DNA of 64,000 nt from Brachypodius melanocephalos (lineage: Eukaryota; Chordata; Aves; Passeriformes; Pycnonotidae). Each line of letters begins with the position of its first letter. Positions within the stretch are counted from its first letter, which is position 1. The stretch lies in assembly GCA_013398615.1 (NCBI GenBank), contig VZSR01003807.1:21393078-21457077 (forward strand), in the 5' to 3' direction. A program made the position numbers and the translations under genes. Positions 22,770-36,204 of the stretch are shown piece by piece. The notes under the pieces are model-generated. The model searched no databases and was not told where the DNA came from. It worked only from the letters and a program-made list of their open reading frames with translations.

Positions 22770-25629
22770 ACTCGCAAAGTTGCCAGCATAATCAAATGAA
22801 AAAAATAGTAAAAGAAAGCTAAGCAAAACTAAGGTTCAAAAAAAAAATCCTCCCAAAGCTCATATATCACCTTATCACCATATGAACACATGTTTTTTTG
22901 ATGATATTTGCAGACAAATCTCTATCATCTTCATAACATCATAATTAAAAGATAATATGCTAATAGTACTGATATAAAATCAGATTTTTATGGCATGCAC
23001 TTTCCCTGAAGAACAGAGAGGTAGAGTTTCAGGTGATGAAACCAGGATGAAGATGTGTTTGCCTTTCCAGACTAAATAGTTGTCTTCAAAACATGAAACT
23101 GTCCATTGAAATGCAAAGCACACCTACAGTAAGTCAGACACCACATTGAGGTTTAGTACTAAGGACTCCCAACAGCCTCTGGCCACAAACAAGCACTACT
23201 AAGCACAGACTAATTCTAAGTAGATGGAAGTAGGCAAACATAACCTATAAACAGAGTAACTGCAATTAGGTCCCAGCTAGAGGGTGGGAGTGAATTAGAA
23301 TTTCTCTAAAGACTGACCAGTATAATACACTCATTTTTAAAAAGATGAAATCAAGAACTTTTAGGCATTTCATGATTTAGCAACTGAATTTCTCCATCAA
23401 ATGTGTTATGTTGATTTGAACAGACTAAAGGAAATTTGTGTCTCAGATTCAGGAAACGGCAGGATTCTTCAATCACAAATTTCAATACCTTGGAAGGAGA
23501 GTCATTATGCCTCAAATTTATCAGTCTTAATTAATCTTCAAGTTAATTTGGCCCAGATCACAGATAACACATATGCTTCTTACAGATACTAATATAACAC
23601 ACTGATAAAACCTCTGTTCTTTACAGATAAGTACATGCTGTTCAAGACCAGAAAATTATACGCGTACAAAAATATATACATATAAATATATATATAATTT
23701 ATCTATTATAAGTTAATATTTTGTGAAATCGCTTAAAAAGAAAACATCTCAAACCTATTTTGAGGAATTTGCAAACCAATTGAAGTACCATTTTCAAAAG
23801 CACAATATCTGAGCCTTTCCCAGGTCATGGAATCAAACACAAATATATTGCCTTCAGAACGACTGGGAGGGGTGGGTTTCTGTTCGTTTGTTTGTATTGT
23901 TTTGTTTTGTTTCTGATTTTTAGTTTTGTTTGTTTCTTTCTTTCTTTTCTGCTTTTTGGAACCAAATATACATAAACATCCAAAGAAAGTAACCTGCTTG
24001 ATTCCAAAAAGCAATTGACATTAGAAATTTCCTAAGACAAAATCTCCTTATGAAAATTCTGGATCAGAGACGCTTCATAAACTCCTTGAAGGGCAATGTG
24101 AGCTACATAAAAAAAAGATAATCTATTCTGTGTTGTTTCATATAATTCCAAAGAAAAATTTTAATTAGCAGTATTTTTGTCTGCAAAAATATCTTGATTA
24201 AGCTTTGTACAGGTACATGTGCATGAACATTTTTTAGTAGTTGCTCAAGGTGACATCTGCTGTGAATCCTCAACTGTGGCATAGTATGCAGATCATATTT
24301 TATTTTCTCCAAAATTTATTTATGCTTCTTATACATTTTAATACATTTTTTTTATAAATATGTATAATCAAATAGATTTTGTTTACACTTTTTTTCTTCC
24401 ACACAGAACCAGGGTTATTGCACTGTATTTTCAATCCCTCTAGAGTTTTGCTGATGTTTGATGGATTGCAGTGCCACCTCAAAATAAAAGGACTTCCAGC
24501 ATACCACTTTTTGCTGGCACATTTCAAAAACACTCCGTCCTCCAATTATTTTCCAAGATCAAAATGGCAACAAAATGTGTATCTGATTTGCTAGTAAAAC
24601 AACACTACAAATCATAGCTGCTTCTTTTGTATATGCCAACCTCATTTATTGCACAAGAGGAGACTAGATTTGTAAAGTGGGGAAATTAAGCTTTTTTTCC
24701 TAAAAGTGGACCTCAGAAAGGGCAAGAACAGGCAAGAAAAGATTAGATTTTTTTTCCCAAAGTGTCTTTTTTCTGATTGGGCTACTTTTCTGGGTTTTAT
24801 TCTTTGGTATGACTTCACAGGAAGCCTTTTGATGTATTAATCTGGAAAAGAAAATGGAAATAGTCCAAATGCATACTAAATATTTAAAGATGTCAGAAAG
24901 GTTTTTGGTAATGCCATACAACTCTGGTAACTTCTTCAGGAGTAAAAGCAAAATAGTGTGTTAATGCCATTTCAGAACGATTATGGCTGCTCAGCCACTG
25001 CAGAAATCATAATGACATCACGTAATTTACAAGAGCATTGCCTGTTGGCACTGCTTTACCCTGGTTGAGCATCTGGCCCTGAGATTATAACTACATAAAG
25101 ATCATGAGATCGAGAACTGTAGATCCACAACCAGTAAATATTCTATTTTCTAAATAGAATTAAGTCTGTCTGAACCATCACCATGGAAAGCAACACATGT
25201 TGTGTAGTGATCTTGATTCCATCTTCATGGTGTCTCTGGGACATGCCTTCTGTGACATCCTGCCAGAGCAGACGAGACAGTGATGCTGAACTATGACAAA
25301 GGCTTTGAAAATGTACCACTGAAGGAGATTGTCTGAGATATGGAACAACTTAATGGAGCAGAGGAGAGTTTAAGTAGGTTGTCACCTTTCCAGTAGCATT
25401 GTCAGTATGTACTCTGTCATGAGAAAAGTAAGTGATGTTCAGCCTTTGCATATATATTGCAGATATTCTGCCCTGTGTCTGACAGGCTGTTCCATGGCCT
25501 GCAACCCAAGAGTCCTTTTCAAGGACATACCACACAAAACTCTACTTTCCATTCTGCATGGAGATCTTAGGCTATATGTGTAAAACATAATGGAAAGGAA
25601 AAAGAGCTCTAATTGTCTATTGTAGCATA
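22770..25629. other. No recognisable gene
   Basis: AT-rich sequence with a TA-rich stretch near 23668-23697 and a T/G-rich tract at 23875-23946. Opposing ORFs near 23733-24014 derive from the simple repeat. Confidence 0.5.
23875..23946. repeat. T/G-rich simple repeat with (TTTC)n end
   Basis: TTTG and TTTTG units followed by TTTC units on the plus strand. Confidence 0.85.
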
Positions 25630-26115
25630 TTTTGTAAAGGGTAGATGAGATGACCCAAGTAATTATGGTCTGCATAGATGAACTTCTGTTCTCGGCAAAG
25701 TCGCAGAAAAGCTGATGCAACATAAAAGTACTAAAGAAATAAAGGATGGTGGCATAATTAGTGCCAATCAGCACAGTTTTATGGAAAACAGATCTCATCA
25801 GGACTTTTGATGAGGTGACAAGTTCAGTTCACAGAGGAAAGTGTGTTGACATAATATGACTTCTGTAAGGGCAGTTGTCTGCACAACATTCAGATTAAAA
25901 ATTAGCACTAAGCAAAATTCCCTACAGCACATAATGATATTAGCACCATGCTCTAACCAACTGAGCTAATCTCAGGGTCATAATAATCCTTTGAAAAACT
26001 TGTTCACTGGCTAATCTCAAAAAACATCTGTTAATTGGGAAACATTATACAAAAAGAAATTTTTAGTGGGCTAGTGCAAAGATCTTGATCTCTGTAATAG
26101 TCATTATTCCAGAAT
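25630..26115 (+). mobile_element. Ancient CR1 reverse-transcriptase fragment
   Basis: The sequence reads like the RT domain of an old CR1 lineage shared by birds, crocodilians and turtles: AGATGAGATGACCCAAGTAA, AACTTCTGTTCTCGGCAAAG, GCCAATCAGCACAGTTTTATGG, TTTTGATGAGGTGACAAG and GACATAATATGACTTCTGTAAGG. It resumes with CACTGGCTAATCTCAAAAAA after an interruption at about 25912-25978. Frames are broken by many substitutions, so no protein is made. Confidence 0.75.
25912..25978 (-). mobile_element. tRNA-Ile-derived insertion (tRNA pseudogene or SINE head)
   Basis: On the minus strand TTAGCTCAGTTGGTTAGAGC is followed by ATGGTGCTAATA, identical or nearly so to the D-arm and anticodon arm of nuclear tRNA-Ile(AAU), including the A and B-box-proximal spacing of its internal promoter. 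The acceptor stem and T-arm are degenerate and do not fold as a tRNA, so it is not functional. It splits an ancient CR1. Passerine SINEs are known with tRNA-Ile-derived heads; here I see no CR1-type tail after the head. Confidence 0.75.
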
Positions 26116-26313
26116 TTGCACATTCATGTTAGCAAAAATTTGCAGTTGACAAAAAATGGTGGAATGATGAACACTCATGAGGAGCAGACACATTTTTACA
26201 CATTTACCTACATTACAGAGTAAGGCACATTTTCAAAATAATACACTATAATATCTTAGAATGAGGCAGAAAGAACACACATCACAGATTTCTGGATGGA
26301 TGCCTGAATTTTG

Positions 26314-27425
26314 GAATCATAGAACTATAAATCATTGAATAGTTGGAAGGCACCTAAAAGACCACCCAGTTCCAGTACCTCTCCCATGGGCAGTAACACC
26401 TTCCACTAGACCAGACTGCTCAGAGCTCCATCCCACCTGACCTTGAACACTTCCAGGGAGGAGGCATCAACAACCTCTCTGGACAGTCTATTTCAGTGTC
26501 TCATCACCCTCACAAAAAAGAATTTCTTACTAAAATAGAATTTAATCTATTCTCTTTCACTTTGAAACCATTCCCTGTTTTCCTGTCACTACATGGTCTT
26601 TTATAGTCTTTCTTGTCTTTCTTGTAGGCTCCCTTCAGATACTGGAAGGCTCTTTTCCAGGCTGAACAATCCCAGTTCTCTCAGCTTTTCCTCTTAGGAG
26701 AGGGGCTCCATCCCTCTAATCAACTCGGTGGCCTCCTCTGGAGTCACTCCAACAGTTCCATGTCCTTCCTGTGCTGGACCCCAGGGTTGGATGCAGGGCT
26801 CCAGGTGGGGTCTCACCAGAGCAGAGCAGAGCAGAGCAGAGCAGAGCAGAGCAGAGCAGAGGGGCAGAATCCCCTCCCTGCCCTGCTGCCCACGCTGCCT
26901 TGGATGCAGCCCAGGACATGTTTGTCTTTCTGGGCTGTCATTGCCCATGTCTGGGTCATGCCCAGCCTCTCATCCACCAGCACCCCCAAGTCCTCAGCAG
27001 GACTGCTCTCCATCTGTTCATCCCCCAGCCTCCATTGATACCCGGGCTTGTCTCAATCCAGGTGCATCACCTTGCACTTGGTCTTGTTAAACCATGAGAT
27101 TCCCATGGACCCAATTCTCCAGAGTGCCCAGGTCCCTCTGGATGGCATCCTGTTTTTCAGGTATGTTTGACAACACTGCTCTGCTTGGTGTCATCTGCAA
27201 ATTTGTTGAGGGGGCACTCAATCCCTTCATTGATGTCATTAATGAAGATATTAATTAGCACAGGTCCCAGTATAGGCATCTGAGGGTCACCAATCGTTAG
27301 TGACGTTGGTCAGTACTCTGAGCCACTGATCACTACTCTCTGGATGCAACCATCCATCCATTTTCTCATCTGTTTAAGAGTCCACTCACGAAATACATCT
27401 TTTTCCAACACAGAGAGAAGGAAAA
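26314..27425 (-). mobile_element. CR1 retroposon, 1.1-kb 3' part with RT C-terminus
   Basis: On the plus strand it begins with the inverted CR1 end repeats (GAATCATAGAACTATAAATC) and the ACCTTCCACTAGACCAGACT block, and continues to GGATGCAACCATCCATCC near 27350. Read on the minus strand it encodes remnants of the RT C-terminus, such as ESSPAEDLGVLVDERLGM, ALVRPHLEPCIQPWGP and TELIRGMEPLS, split between frames. It is therefore 5'-truncated and inactive. It contains an expanded GCAGA microsatellite. It is the longest single transposable element in the window. Confidence 0.95.
26821..26860. repeat. (GCAGA)8 microsatellite within CR1
   Basis: Eight perfect pentanucleotide units where CR1 consensus copies have only about two (AGAGCAGAGTAGAG). 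On the CR1 coding strand it reads as a repeated LCSAL peptide. Confidence 0.95.
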
Positions 27426-29028
27426 TCATTCTCGGGAAGGATTTTGAGATCTATAGTGATCAATGAACTAGAATTCCCAGAATCAAATCATAAAGAAAAT
27501 ATAAATCCCTGAACATATATGTAGGACCTGTATGTTTGAACTGGATTTTTTATTTACCCTGATCTTTACATTGCTGAGACCATTACTGAAAAATATCTCT
27601 TGTATCTCACTTTCGAGTGGAAATTGAAAAATAAAAGAGTTCCGTGAGGAGCTTAAAAAGTTACTCTGGACCTGGGAATTCTGAATTACAGAGAGAATTT
27701 TAAGAATTTTAATCTATATCACTTAGTCATTTAAAAGCAGTAATTTTATAGTTGAAACTTGGTGAATATGATACAGGACAAGTGGTACAAGAAGGAAGAC
27801 AATATAAATATGAACAAAACATTTCTTACAGGACACTGAGTTTAGCAGACAAAGGTATAACAAGATGCACAGGATGAAAGTAGAAGCTAAATAAATTCAG
27901 ATGAGATAGGAGCACTGTTTTAGTCCCAGAGATACCTACTCAGTAAAACAGAGAACAATGGATTTTCCATAATTTTAAATCTTTTTAGACTACAATGTGT
28001 TTCTTTCTATAAGATAAGAGAAGCTCCATCAGAATCTGAGAAGTTACTCAGGGAAATTCAAAGGACTGTGTTATTCAAAAGATCAAACTAGAGGATCATA
28101 ACAGGCTCTCACAGTCTTAAAATGGATTACTTACATCTGCCTACAAGTATGTAATTTTAAACAGAAGAGTATGCAGCAAGTGTAAAAGCAAAATTGCCCT
28201 AACATTTCAAGAAATACCTTTCATGCTTTTACTATTTCCCCACTAAATATGGGTCTATTTTCTTCCTCAGTATGAGTTACCATTCTAATGACTTTTTTTG
28301 ACAGACAGTATATTTGATGAGGCAAAGCAGGGCCAAATTAAAAGATTTTCCCATTAAAAAGCACCACAAATCCATGAATATCTTAATTTTGTTAAGAAAA
28401 GTCCCATTATTTTTAAACTGGGTTACTTAAATATATTATCCCTACAGTAAAAATAAAAAAATCTATTTCTGTCTCATTTAAAATAATTTTATACCTCTTA
28501 TTGTGCAGCATTGAAGATCTCTTGTAATACTTTTCATCTCTCTCTTTTCCTTAACTTCCTTTCTTTTCACACACTAAAATTTTCAAAAGCAGGTGACTGC
28601 TTGTAGTATTGTTTCACTTATTACATTATGATTACTGAGAATATTCTAAATTTAAATTCATGACTGCAAACTTTGAAAATAATGGTTGAAAAAACATGGT
28701 GTTTTTTAATGAACTTTCTTAATAATCCCAATTTATGTCCTCAGTAATAAAAACTTTACCTCATACTTTGTTGAAACATTATTGTTTTCTACGATCCTTA
28801 AGGTAAAAAGAGAACCCTAATGTATTTCAACAAAAAGATGTGCTACAACACATCTGTACATATCTACTACAACTCTCAAGCTCTGATACTAGAATTATAA
28901 AAGACTAAACACACGACTCCAATTTTAATTTTTCTAAGTGTTTTCTAGATAAAAGAGTAAAGGAACACAAATTTCACTATAGAATATGAAGAGAAACAGT
29001 GCCTTCTTTTATCATGCCACTACCCAGC
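27426..29028. other. No recognisable feature
   Basis: AT-rich sequence. No gene or repeat family recognised. Confidence 0.5.
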
Positions 29029-29215
29029 TGCCTTGGTTTGAAAGACAGGTATCTGGATAATTCGAATCCCTTCCCTCTAAATTATTATAATTTAAAAAAA
29101 TAAATACAGGGCTTTTTTTTCAGGCAGAGTTATGGGAATAGGAAATAACAACTCTTTGCTAGTATGTATAACAAAGCAAACAACAACAAAAGAAACAACT
29201 ACAGCATTAATAACA
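29029..29215 (+). mobile_element. LTR 5' fragment of a songbird-type endogenous retrovirus
   Basis: The opening TGCCTTGGTTTGAAAGACAG, then CCCTTCCCTCTAAATTATTA, a CAGGCAGAGTTATGGGAATA block and AACAACTCTTTGCTAG follow in order the start of an LTR I know as abundant in passerine genomes. Similarity fades in the A/C-rich part after about 29170, and the 3' LTR half is not seen. The family name is not assigned. Confidence 0.65.
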
Positions 29216-32200
29216 AAACCAAGAGCCTTGAAAGTCTTGCTTCCCAAAACCCAGGACATCAGGCAAATATTTGTTGAGACAATTTATGTCCTTTACATCT
29301 CAGTCCTGTCAGTAAAGGTGTCTCCAAAATGGTGTCTAATAAGGTTCACAGAATTTTTAAAGTGTAATTCACTAAATAGTACTGATGATTAGACAAGGAA
29401 AATACTTAAACCCCCCTCTACCTGTTAATCTCTTTGTACCAACAGTGTAATGAGGCAACAAAAGAGGAACATACACCATTTTTGCCAAGAAAACAGGAAT
29501 ATCATAAAATATCAGACCTGTTGAAGAAAAGTATTATTTATTTTTCTGCATGTAATATTTTATGCACCAGTTTCTATTATCTTACGCCTGCCCCCTGCAT
29601 ACTTCTTGTGCTAGTATGTACATTACACAAGTCACCCCATGCAAAACTGTCATCATTCTCACACAAACAAACAACCCATATCCAGAATCCATTCTTTGAA
29701 CTACATAGAAAAGTGTCTTAAGCAAAGATGAAACATGTAAACTTCTCTATTACATGACTTGCTCAAGAAGACTTTGACTAATTCCACCAAACGTTCCCCT
29801 GCTCTTGAGGCTGATGATTAATTCTACTTTGGCTGTGAGATATCATCCTATGTAAAAAAAAATTATTACAATTTTAGAAGAAGAAATCTGAAAGTAAAAA
29901 TTCACATAATTTTTCATCTACATGAAAATATATTCAATGGACTTTCCAATGCTGTGCATTTTTATCGCCACAAGTGTTGTTTATGTCTAAAGTGCTAAAA
30001 TCTTCCATTCCATGAAAAAGAAAAATTTTGGTGTTAACAACCAAATCAGTTTTCTGAAAATATTCAGATATTTTTAGTGTTGCATAATTAGCATACAAAA
30101 ATCTTACTCTTCTATTTTGCATATGTCAAAAAGATTTTTAGCAGTCCAGCAAATGACTAACAATTTCCACTGAGATGCAGATAGTTTTTCCAGTTACTGC
30201 AGCATTTAAAAGTTATAGCCTAAATCAGCAGAGGAGGCATCATTTTATCTTCTGCCATCATAAGTGCATTGCATATTGGAAAGCCTAAATAAAGCCATGA
30301 AATGACCTATTATGAGCCAAGCACTGTAAATGCAGTTTTTAGTGGCTTTTTATATATGATGGCTTAAAAAAATTACAATATTTCTGCATTAAATTCAAGA
30401 TCTAATTAGTCATCATTGGTACCATTTTTCAAATAGTAAAAATGACATGTTCTTCAGAAAAATATAGTAGTGTGACTTACTAGGATTTTCTTCTTTTAGC
30501 TTAATACTTATTTTAAATGCATTGCCTGTTATTTAAGCTGTTCCATTAATGTCAAGGTAATGAAAACAGAAAAAAAATCTTCATTTAATGTTTTCAGAAT
30601 TCTATCTTCATTAGTTTGTTTGGAGCTTTTTCTAACATTTCCATGAAATTATAAAAATAAATTGATATTCCTCCTAAACCAGCCTACAGTGTATGTGTAG
30701 TCTGAGTGCTTTGTACACTCTTAAGTCACCAGGCACAAAACCTGCAAAAGGAACTGGTGAAGGGAAGGTATCTCAATATTGATGGGGAGATGTATAAAGA
30801 TTCCCAACAATAATTTAATATCCAAACTGATGCTCTCTATCACTCTGGCATATCATTCCTTCATGTTCTCTTCTACATCACATATCAACAAGGTGGCTCC
30901 ATTTCCTTAGCCTGCAATCTCATGTTGTTGAAGGCAGAACTGCATAAACTACATTTTAAAAGGAAGGGAAATAAAATACAATTATTTAAATCTTCCCTTC
31001 TCCCAACACTTTCAATACTGAGATTATGAATAACCTCTATAAAGACTACCAAGACAAGAAATCTTCAAGTGGGAGCAAGCACGGTTCAATCTGTTGGCAT
31101 CAATTCACTGGACACTGTCTTACAATGGTGCTTCAAAGCAAACATAACTGTGCTCAAAGCACGGCTTTTTTAAAGGCAGTGCATTCAGTCTCTGGTAGGG
31201 AAATGGACTGAAGGCAGTATTTCCAACCTGGGGAGCTAATCTGTCACAGATGGAGCATTCAGCCTTAGCAGAAAGCTCACAGTTTAAAAGCATCCATGTG
31301 ATACCATCTGGTAGTAGAAATATCTAGCATCAGATGGGTTAATGGGTTCTTTTCTTCCTGGTCTTCCAACCTTCTGATTGCACATTAGGACATAACTATG
31401 AATAGTACATGATAGAATAGGAAAAAACAAAGTAAAATCAGAAATGTCCATAAATTAACATTTTTCATTAGAATTTTTATTACATTCTGTGACTAAAAAT
31501 CAAGAAATCAGAAAGCAATTTCACTTTACTCTTTTAATACCATCCTTTAAATCTGATATTGTTTGGGTTCAATGTTAGTGTAGGTTATTTGCCTTGTTAT
31601 TCTATGTAGACTGAAGAAATTCCAAGCAACAGAATTATTTTAAGCATAAATTTGACATATCTGGAAGAAGGGAGTTTAAAGAGATACAATCATCAAATCA
31701 ATTTCTCATTTTATGCATGCAGAACTTATTACATTATTTTCATTACGGTAAAAAAAAATCTGAGTGTTCTCAACAGTATTTTAGAATGTGCATTGATTTA
31801 GATAAGAAATACAGAATGCACTTACTGTTGCCTTTCTTGAAAATTAAGCATGTTCTTTCAGTGACAGGTTTTAATGAAACTGTAATGTTTAAAGAAATGG
31901 TAGGAATCCACAAAAAAGTGGATATGTTTCATTTGCAATATTATACCCTTTGCATTTATTAGGACATACATTTATTAACATTTTATGGTGGCTGTAATGC
32001 TGATCATTACAAATGCTTCATCTGGCTTAAAACATTAAGTTGCCTAGAATTGCCTTCATTTCCTGAGAAAATGCAATTCTTGTTACTAACTCCGTTAAGA
32101 TCTAACTGAAAAAGATTAGTGTGAAATAGTGAAAGAAAAATCCTCATAACAATTAAACAAGTTCACAACACAGTAGCTGCAAGAGAATATTAAAATTAAA

Positions 32201-35200
32201 AAAAAAAAACCAAAAAACTTCATGTGGTCATTGTTCCTGTATTAGCTGTTCCTACAGAAAAAATGTTATTACAGTGGATTCAACAAGGCTCTGAATTGTT
32301 TAGTGTGCATGCAGAAACATTCACTCCTTTAGTGAATCTTCACTGTGCTAATCCCCTTGGAATGAAGCATTTATCACCTACCAAACAAGTGTAAAATATT
32401 TCCATCCAGAAGGATTATCACCACTGTTTTCCTCTCTGCTTTACTGGAGCAGAAGAGAACAGGGAAGGTAGGCAGGCAGAGTGACTCATCAGTAGCAAAC
32501 AAAAATCCAATTACTAGAAAATTCCTAAAGAATTTGATCCAGTTGTCTTTATCCTTCTGGGTTTTTTTTCTGATGGAATTTTCAATGGCTATTTTAAGAG
32601 GACAATATTTACAAGCAACAAATTAGGATACATTCTATTCCCTGAAAATCAAAAGACATCAGAACTACAGCCTAAGCTGGAACTATAGCGCTGACATTGT
32701 AAGTGGAGAAAAGATACTCCAGGAAAATATTCCTTATTCCAAGAAGTTGTGATGGTCATTCATCCACCATTAAACCAATCTAACATCCCTGTTCCTTCTC
32801 AAACAATTTCACACATTATTTCTGTTACAAGTGAACAGAAGTGGTCACATCACCTAATGCTGGAGTTTGCTGTGGTTTAAGTCAGTAGTATAACATTACC
32901 TGCCTGGGGATCTTCTCCTTTCTTGGCAGGTTTTAAGATTGTTTTCTCAGTGTTAAATTGATGATTTCAGAGAACTTGTCACATGATGGCTCTACTTCAT
33001 AAGTGGTAACAGGACATTTAGAGGCATTTGTCATCAGAGCCAACTCGTCCTATCAGCTACTTGGCAAAACACAAAAGCTGTGAGATTGCCCTGCAATTCT
33101 ACGTAGACTTTTAACTTTGGCAAGCCTGAAGTTCTTGATATACTTGACTATTTCTGTCACCTTATTTTATTTATAATTTTTGCTTGACCAGTGCTGTATA
33201 TTCTGCTGGAGGTAAGGTTAGCATAGATCTTGTTAGGATACACAGGCCACTCTACCCTTGTGGAAATTCTCTGCTCTCTATTTTTCGTGTCCTATCTGCT
33301 AATTAATTACCAAATAAGATTCTAATTAAAAAACAAGTTAAAAGGGAAATAAACAGCCTTTAACTTGGACAATATTACAGGAAAGTCCCTGGCTTTCTAT
33401 CTGATAACATTTGCACCACTGAAATGACATTACTCTCTAGGTGTTCTTTCCCATGGAAAACCCTCAGGTCTCCTGGAGGGGTAGCTGTAGGTGGAGGCCA
33501 CACTGGGCTGAAAAATAATGAATTTTCTGATGGATTTCCCTTTACTGATGGTTCTGATAAATTGTCTAATGCTTAAGCATTTGTGATTGCTACAGATGCC
33601 ATTATATTTTTGCACAGAGGCATTGTCCTCTTTAGCAAGGTAGATGATCAGAAACATTTAATCATATTCTGCATATCTAAATTTTTTTCTGATGATATCC
33701 CTCTTCTTCTCTAATCTAAAAATGATTGTTCATACTTCTGCCTTCAGATATTGCTATGGTTGAGCTACAGATTGTGTGATTTCTATATCTGCCCTTTACA
33801 ATACTTCAAAATACAAAGTTATGCCTAAACATAAATCAGACTTTCTTTCCCCTCCCTGAGATTCTTGTTAAAAAAGTCAGCTGTACTTCATTTCGAGCCA
33901 TAGGAATGACAATTAAACTCCCTTTTCTCAAAGTGACTTTCCATAGTATTTATCAGGGAAAATCATCTTTTCCATAGGAAAATATGACACCTTAAAAATT
34001 ACAAGTAGAACTTTCAGTGAAGCAGTATTCCTTTAAATTGACTGTTGTTAGTCTTCATGATTTAAGACAGAATATTTGTTTTAGAAACTTAGAATATTGT
34101 ACAACTGTTTAGCTTGCCTAATCCCTAAAGTAAATATAATTTAATAGCTTTAAGCAATTGTCACTGAAATTCTTAAGAATCTTTTCAGTTTATCATCCTC
34201 TTTTTCCCACTTCCTCTGTGCCACAAGAAAAAGAAATGAAACATAGGTAGAACTATTCATTTAGCCCAGAAGACTGCATTGTGAACCAGTTTTTACCTTT
34301 ACTTAAGTGGCTAAGTACACTGTTTCCAGAAAAATATTGTTCATATCACTTCTATAACACAAAACGCAAATATAACAAGAAAAAAAAAAAGGTGCAGTTA
34401 CAGATGCATGTCCTTAATACAAAACAGACTGAAATGATGGTCTGTTCTCTGAGTCTGTTCTTCAGATCTGATCACCCAAAACTTTTGCCCAGGCATTACA
34501 AGGAGTCTGCCACATATTTACCACCTGTATTTTTTCATTGACTGCCATTCTTGTAAACCAAATATGCCAAATAGACTGATGTAATCCTATTATAATAATC
34601 AAATCAGTAATAACAAAAAGTATTTTGGACCAAACTCCAAACTGTCAGCCATTCAGTGAACAGTTTCTAAAAAAAAAGACTTTTTTTCCCAAAAAGTTCA
34701 ATAAATAATTTGAATATACAAGTATGATAAAGTAATTGCAAACATTACCACAAGAAAGATTAATTATATTGTTGACTAGTTGTTTTATTAGCTGTAGGCT
34801 GAAGATGTACTGAGCAAGGGAAAGAATTAATACATGACAAAACTTAAAGGGACCTGTTTCTATGATCAAGGCTTCAAGTAATGCCACTTTCATAACAGGA
34901 CAAGACATGGTGAACCAACAGAGTGAGGTGTCTCCATTAATACTGTGAGGCACTTGAGGAATACTGATTTAACCTCACTGTGGTGGTGTCCTTTTCACAC
35001 AGGCAGCTGCAAGCATTTTTGTTTCACAGTAGCAAGAACTGACAGCAAAAGCTCAGGTAAAAGCTGCAATTTGCAGGAAATCTGAGAGCTGAAAAGTGGA
35101 CTTAAATCCCCCAAGGCTCAGTAGAGTTGAACTACAAAGCAGTGTTCCTGTTCCACAGTTAAATAACTGGCTTATTTGGTGAGCAGATGATATTTAATAG

Positions 35201-36204
35201 ATTAATAAATGTTTTCTTCCTCATGTACATATTCAGATCCCCTAAGATTTGCACATCTTTTATATTCCAGTTACATTAAAATATGAAAGCAAAAAACCAA
35301 AACAGAACTCATACTATTACTCATATGTCTATCTGTGTTCTGTGATGATAAGTACAAGTACATCTTTTTCACTAAATCTAAATTAACAACATTTTGGTGA
35401 GGGTGGAAATTATCTATGCATGCCTTACATGGTGTCAGTTTAGACAGTGAATGCTTTCATGATGCATGCTCCATAACGTGATTTCCATATCAATGAAACT
35501 AAAATCTTCTCTTCTATAATGAAATTGTTTTTGATGTGCAGAATTCTCAAGACATCATCGTGCTTTTAGGGATGAAACTTGGCACTTTGAGAAGCCCTTG
35601 AAGAGTCTGTGTTAGCTCCTGGCCTCATTGTAGTAAATGGAATAAAAAAACCTCCATGTATTGACTTTAATAGGGACATGATCTTACCTGAAAACTCTGA
35701 CTAAAAAAAAAAAAAAAAGAAAGAAAAAAAAGCAGAACAAATTATTAAAAAAAAGAAGAAAAAAAAAACCTGATGAAGCAACTGCAGAGTATCAGAAAGA
35801 CAGTAAAGACAGTAATTGTTTTCACAGTTTTAGAAAAGTGAATTAGTAATTGATCCTGAGGTTCTGTAACAAAATTTTTAATCTATCAATCCCTGTGCAC
35901 TTATGAAATAGTAAAATAAATATGAGTTTTCAAGAGCAATTCTTCCTAAAATCACTGTTCTTCTGTAACAGATGATTTGGCTGTGGTGGTTTTGGAGAGG
36001 CAGAACAGTAGATAAGACCTAATTTATTCCATCTTATGACCGTAGACTTTGTGATGTCCCTTATATAGAAAGAGAGTGCTTAGTGCATGTATATCACCAG
36101 AAAAACTTCCAGAGCTGGTATAAAAACTGTTCACAAAAAACAATTCATCAATGTTTGGGTGTTAGCTGAGAAAAGGTTTGAAGAAGAAGGTGGGTGTCCA
36201 CTCC
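29216..36204. other. Long AT-rich stretch without recognisable gene
   Basis: Seven kilobases with no convincing exon or transposable element. A poly(A)-rich tract lies at 35702-35769. The piece at about 30200-30620 is free of low-complexity sequence and has several homeodomain-like cores (TAATTA at 30403-30408). Confidence 0.5.
35702..35769. repeat. A-rich simple repeat
   Basis: Two A runs with scattered G, separated by a short unique spacer near 35731-35746. Confidence 0.85.

Noticed and set aside
26694..27097. Several ORFs on both strands of up to 120 codons
   Set aside because: They are frames of one CR1 element and its GCAGA microsatellite.
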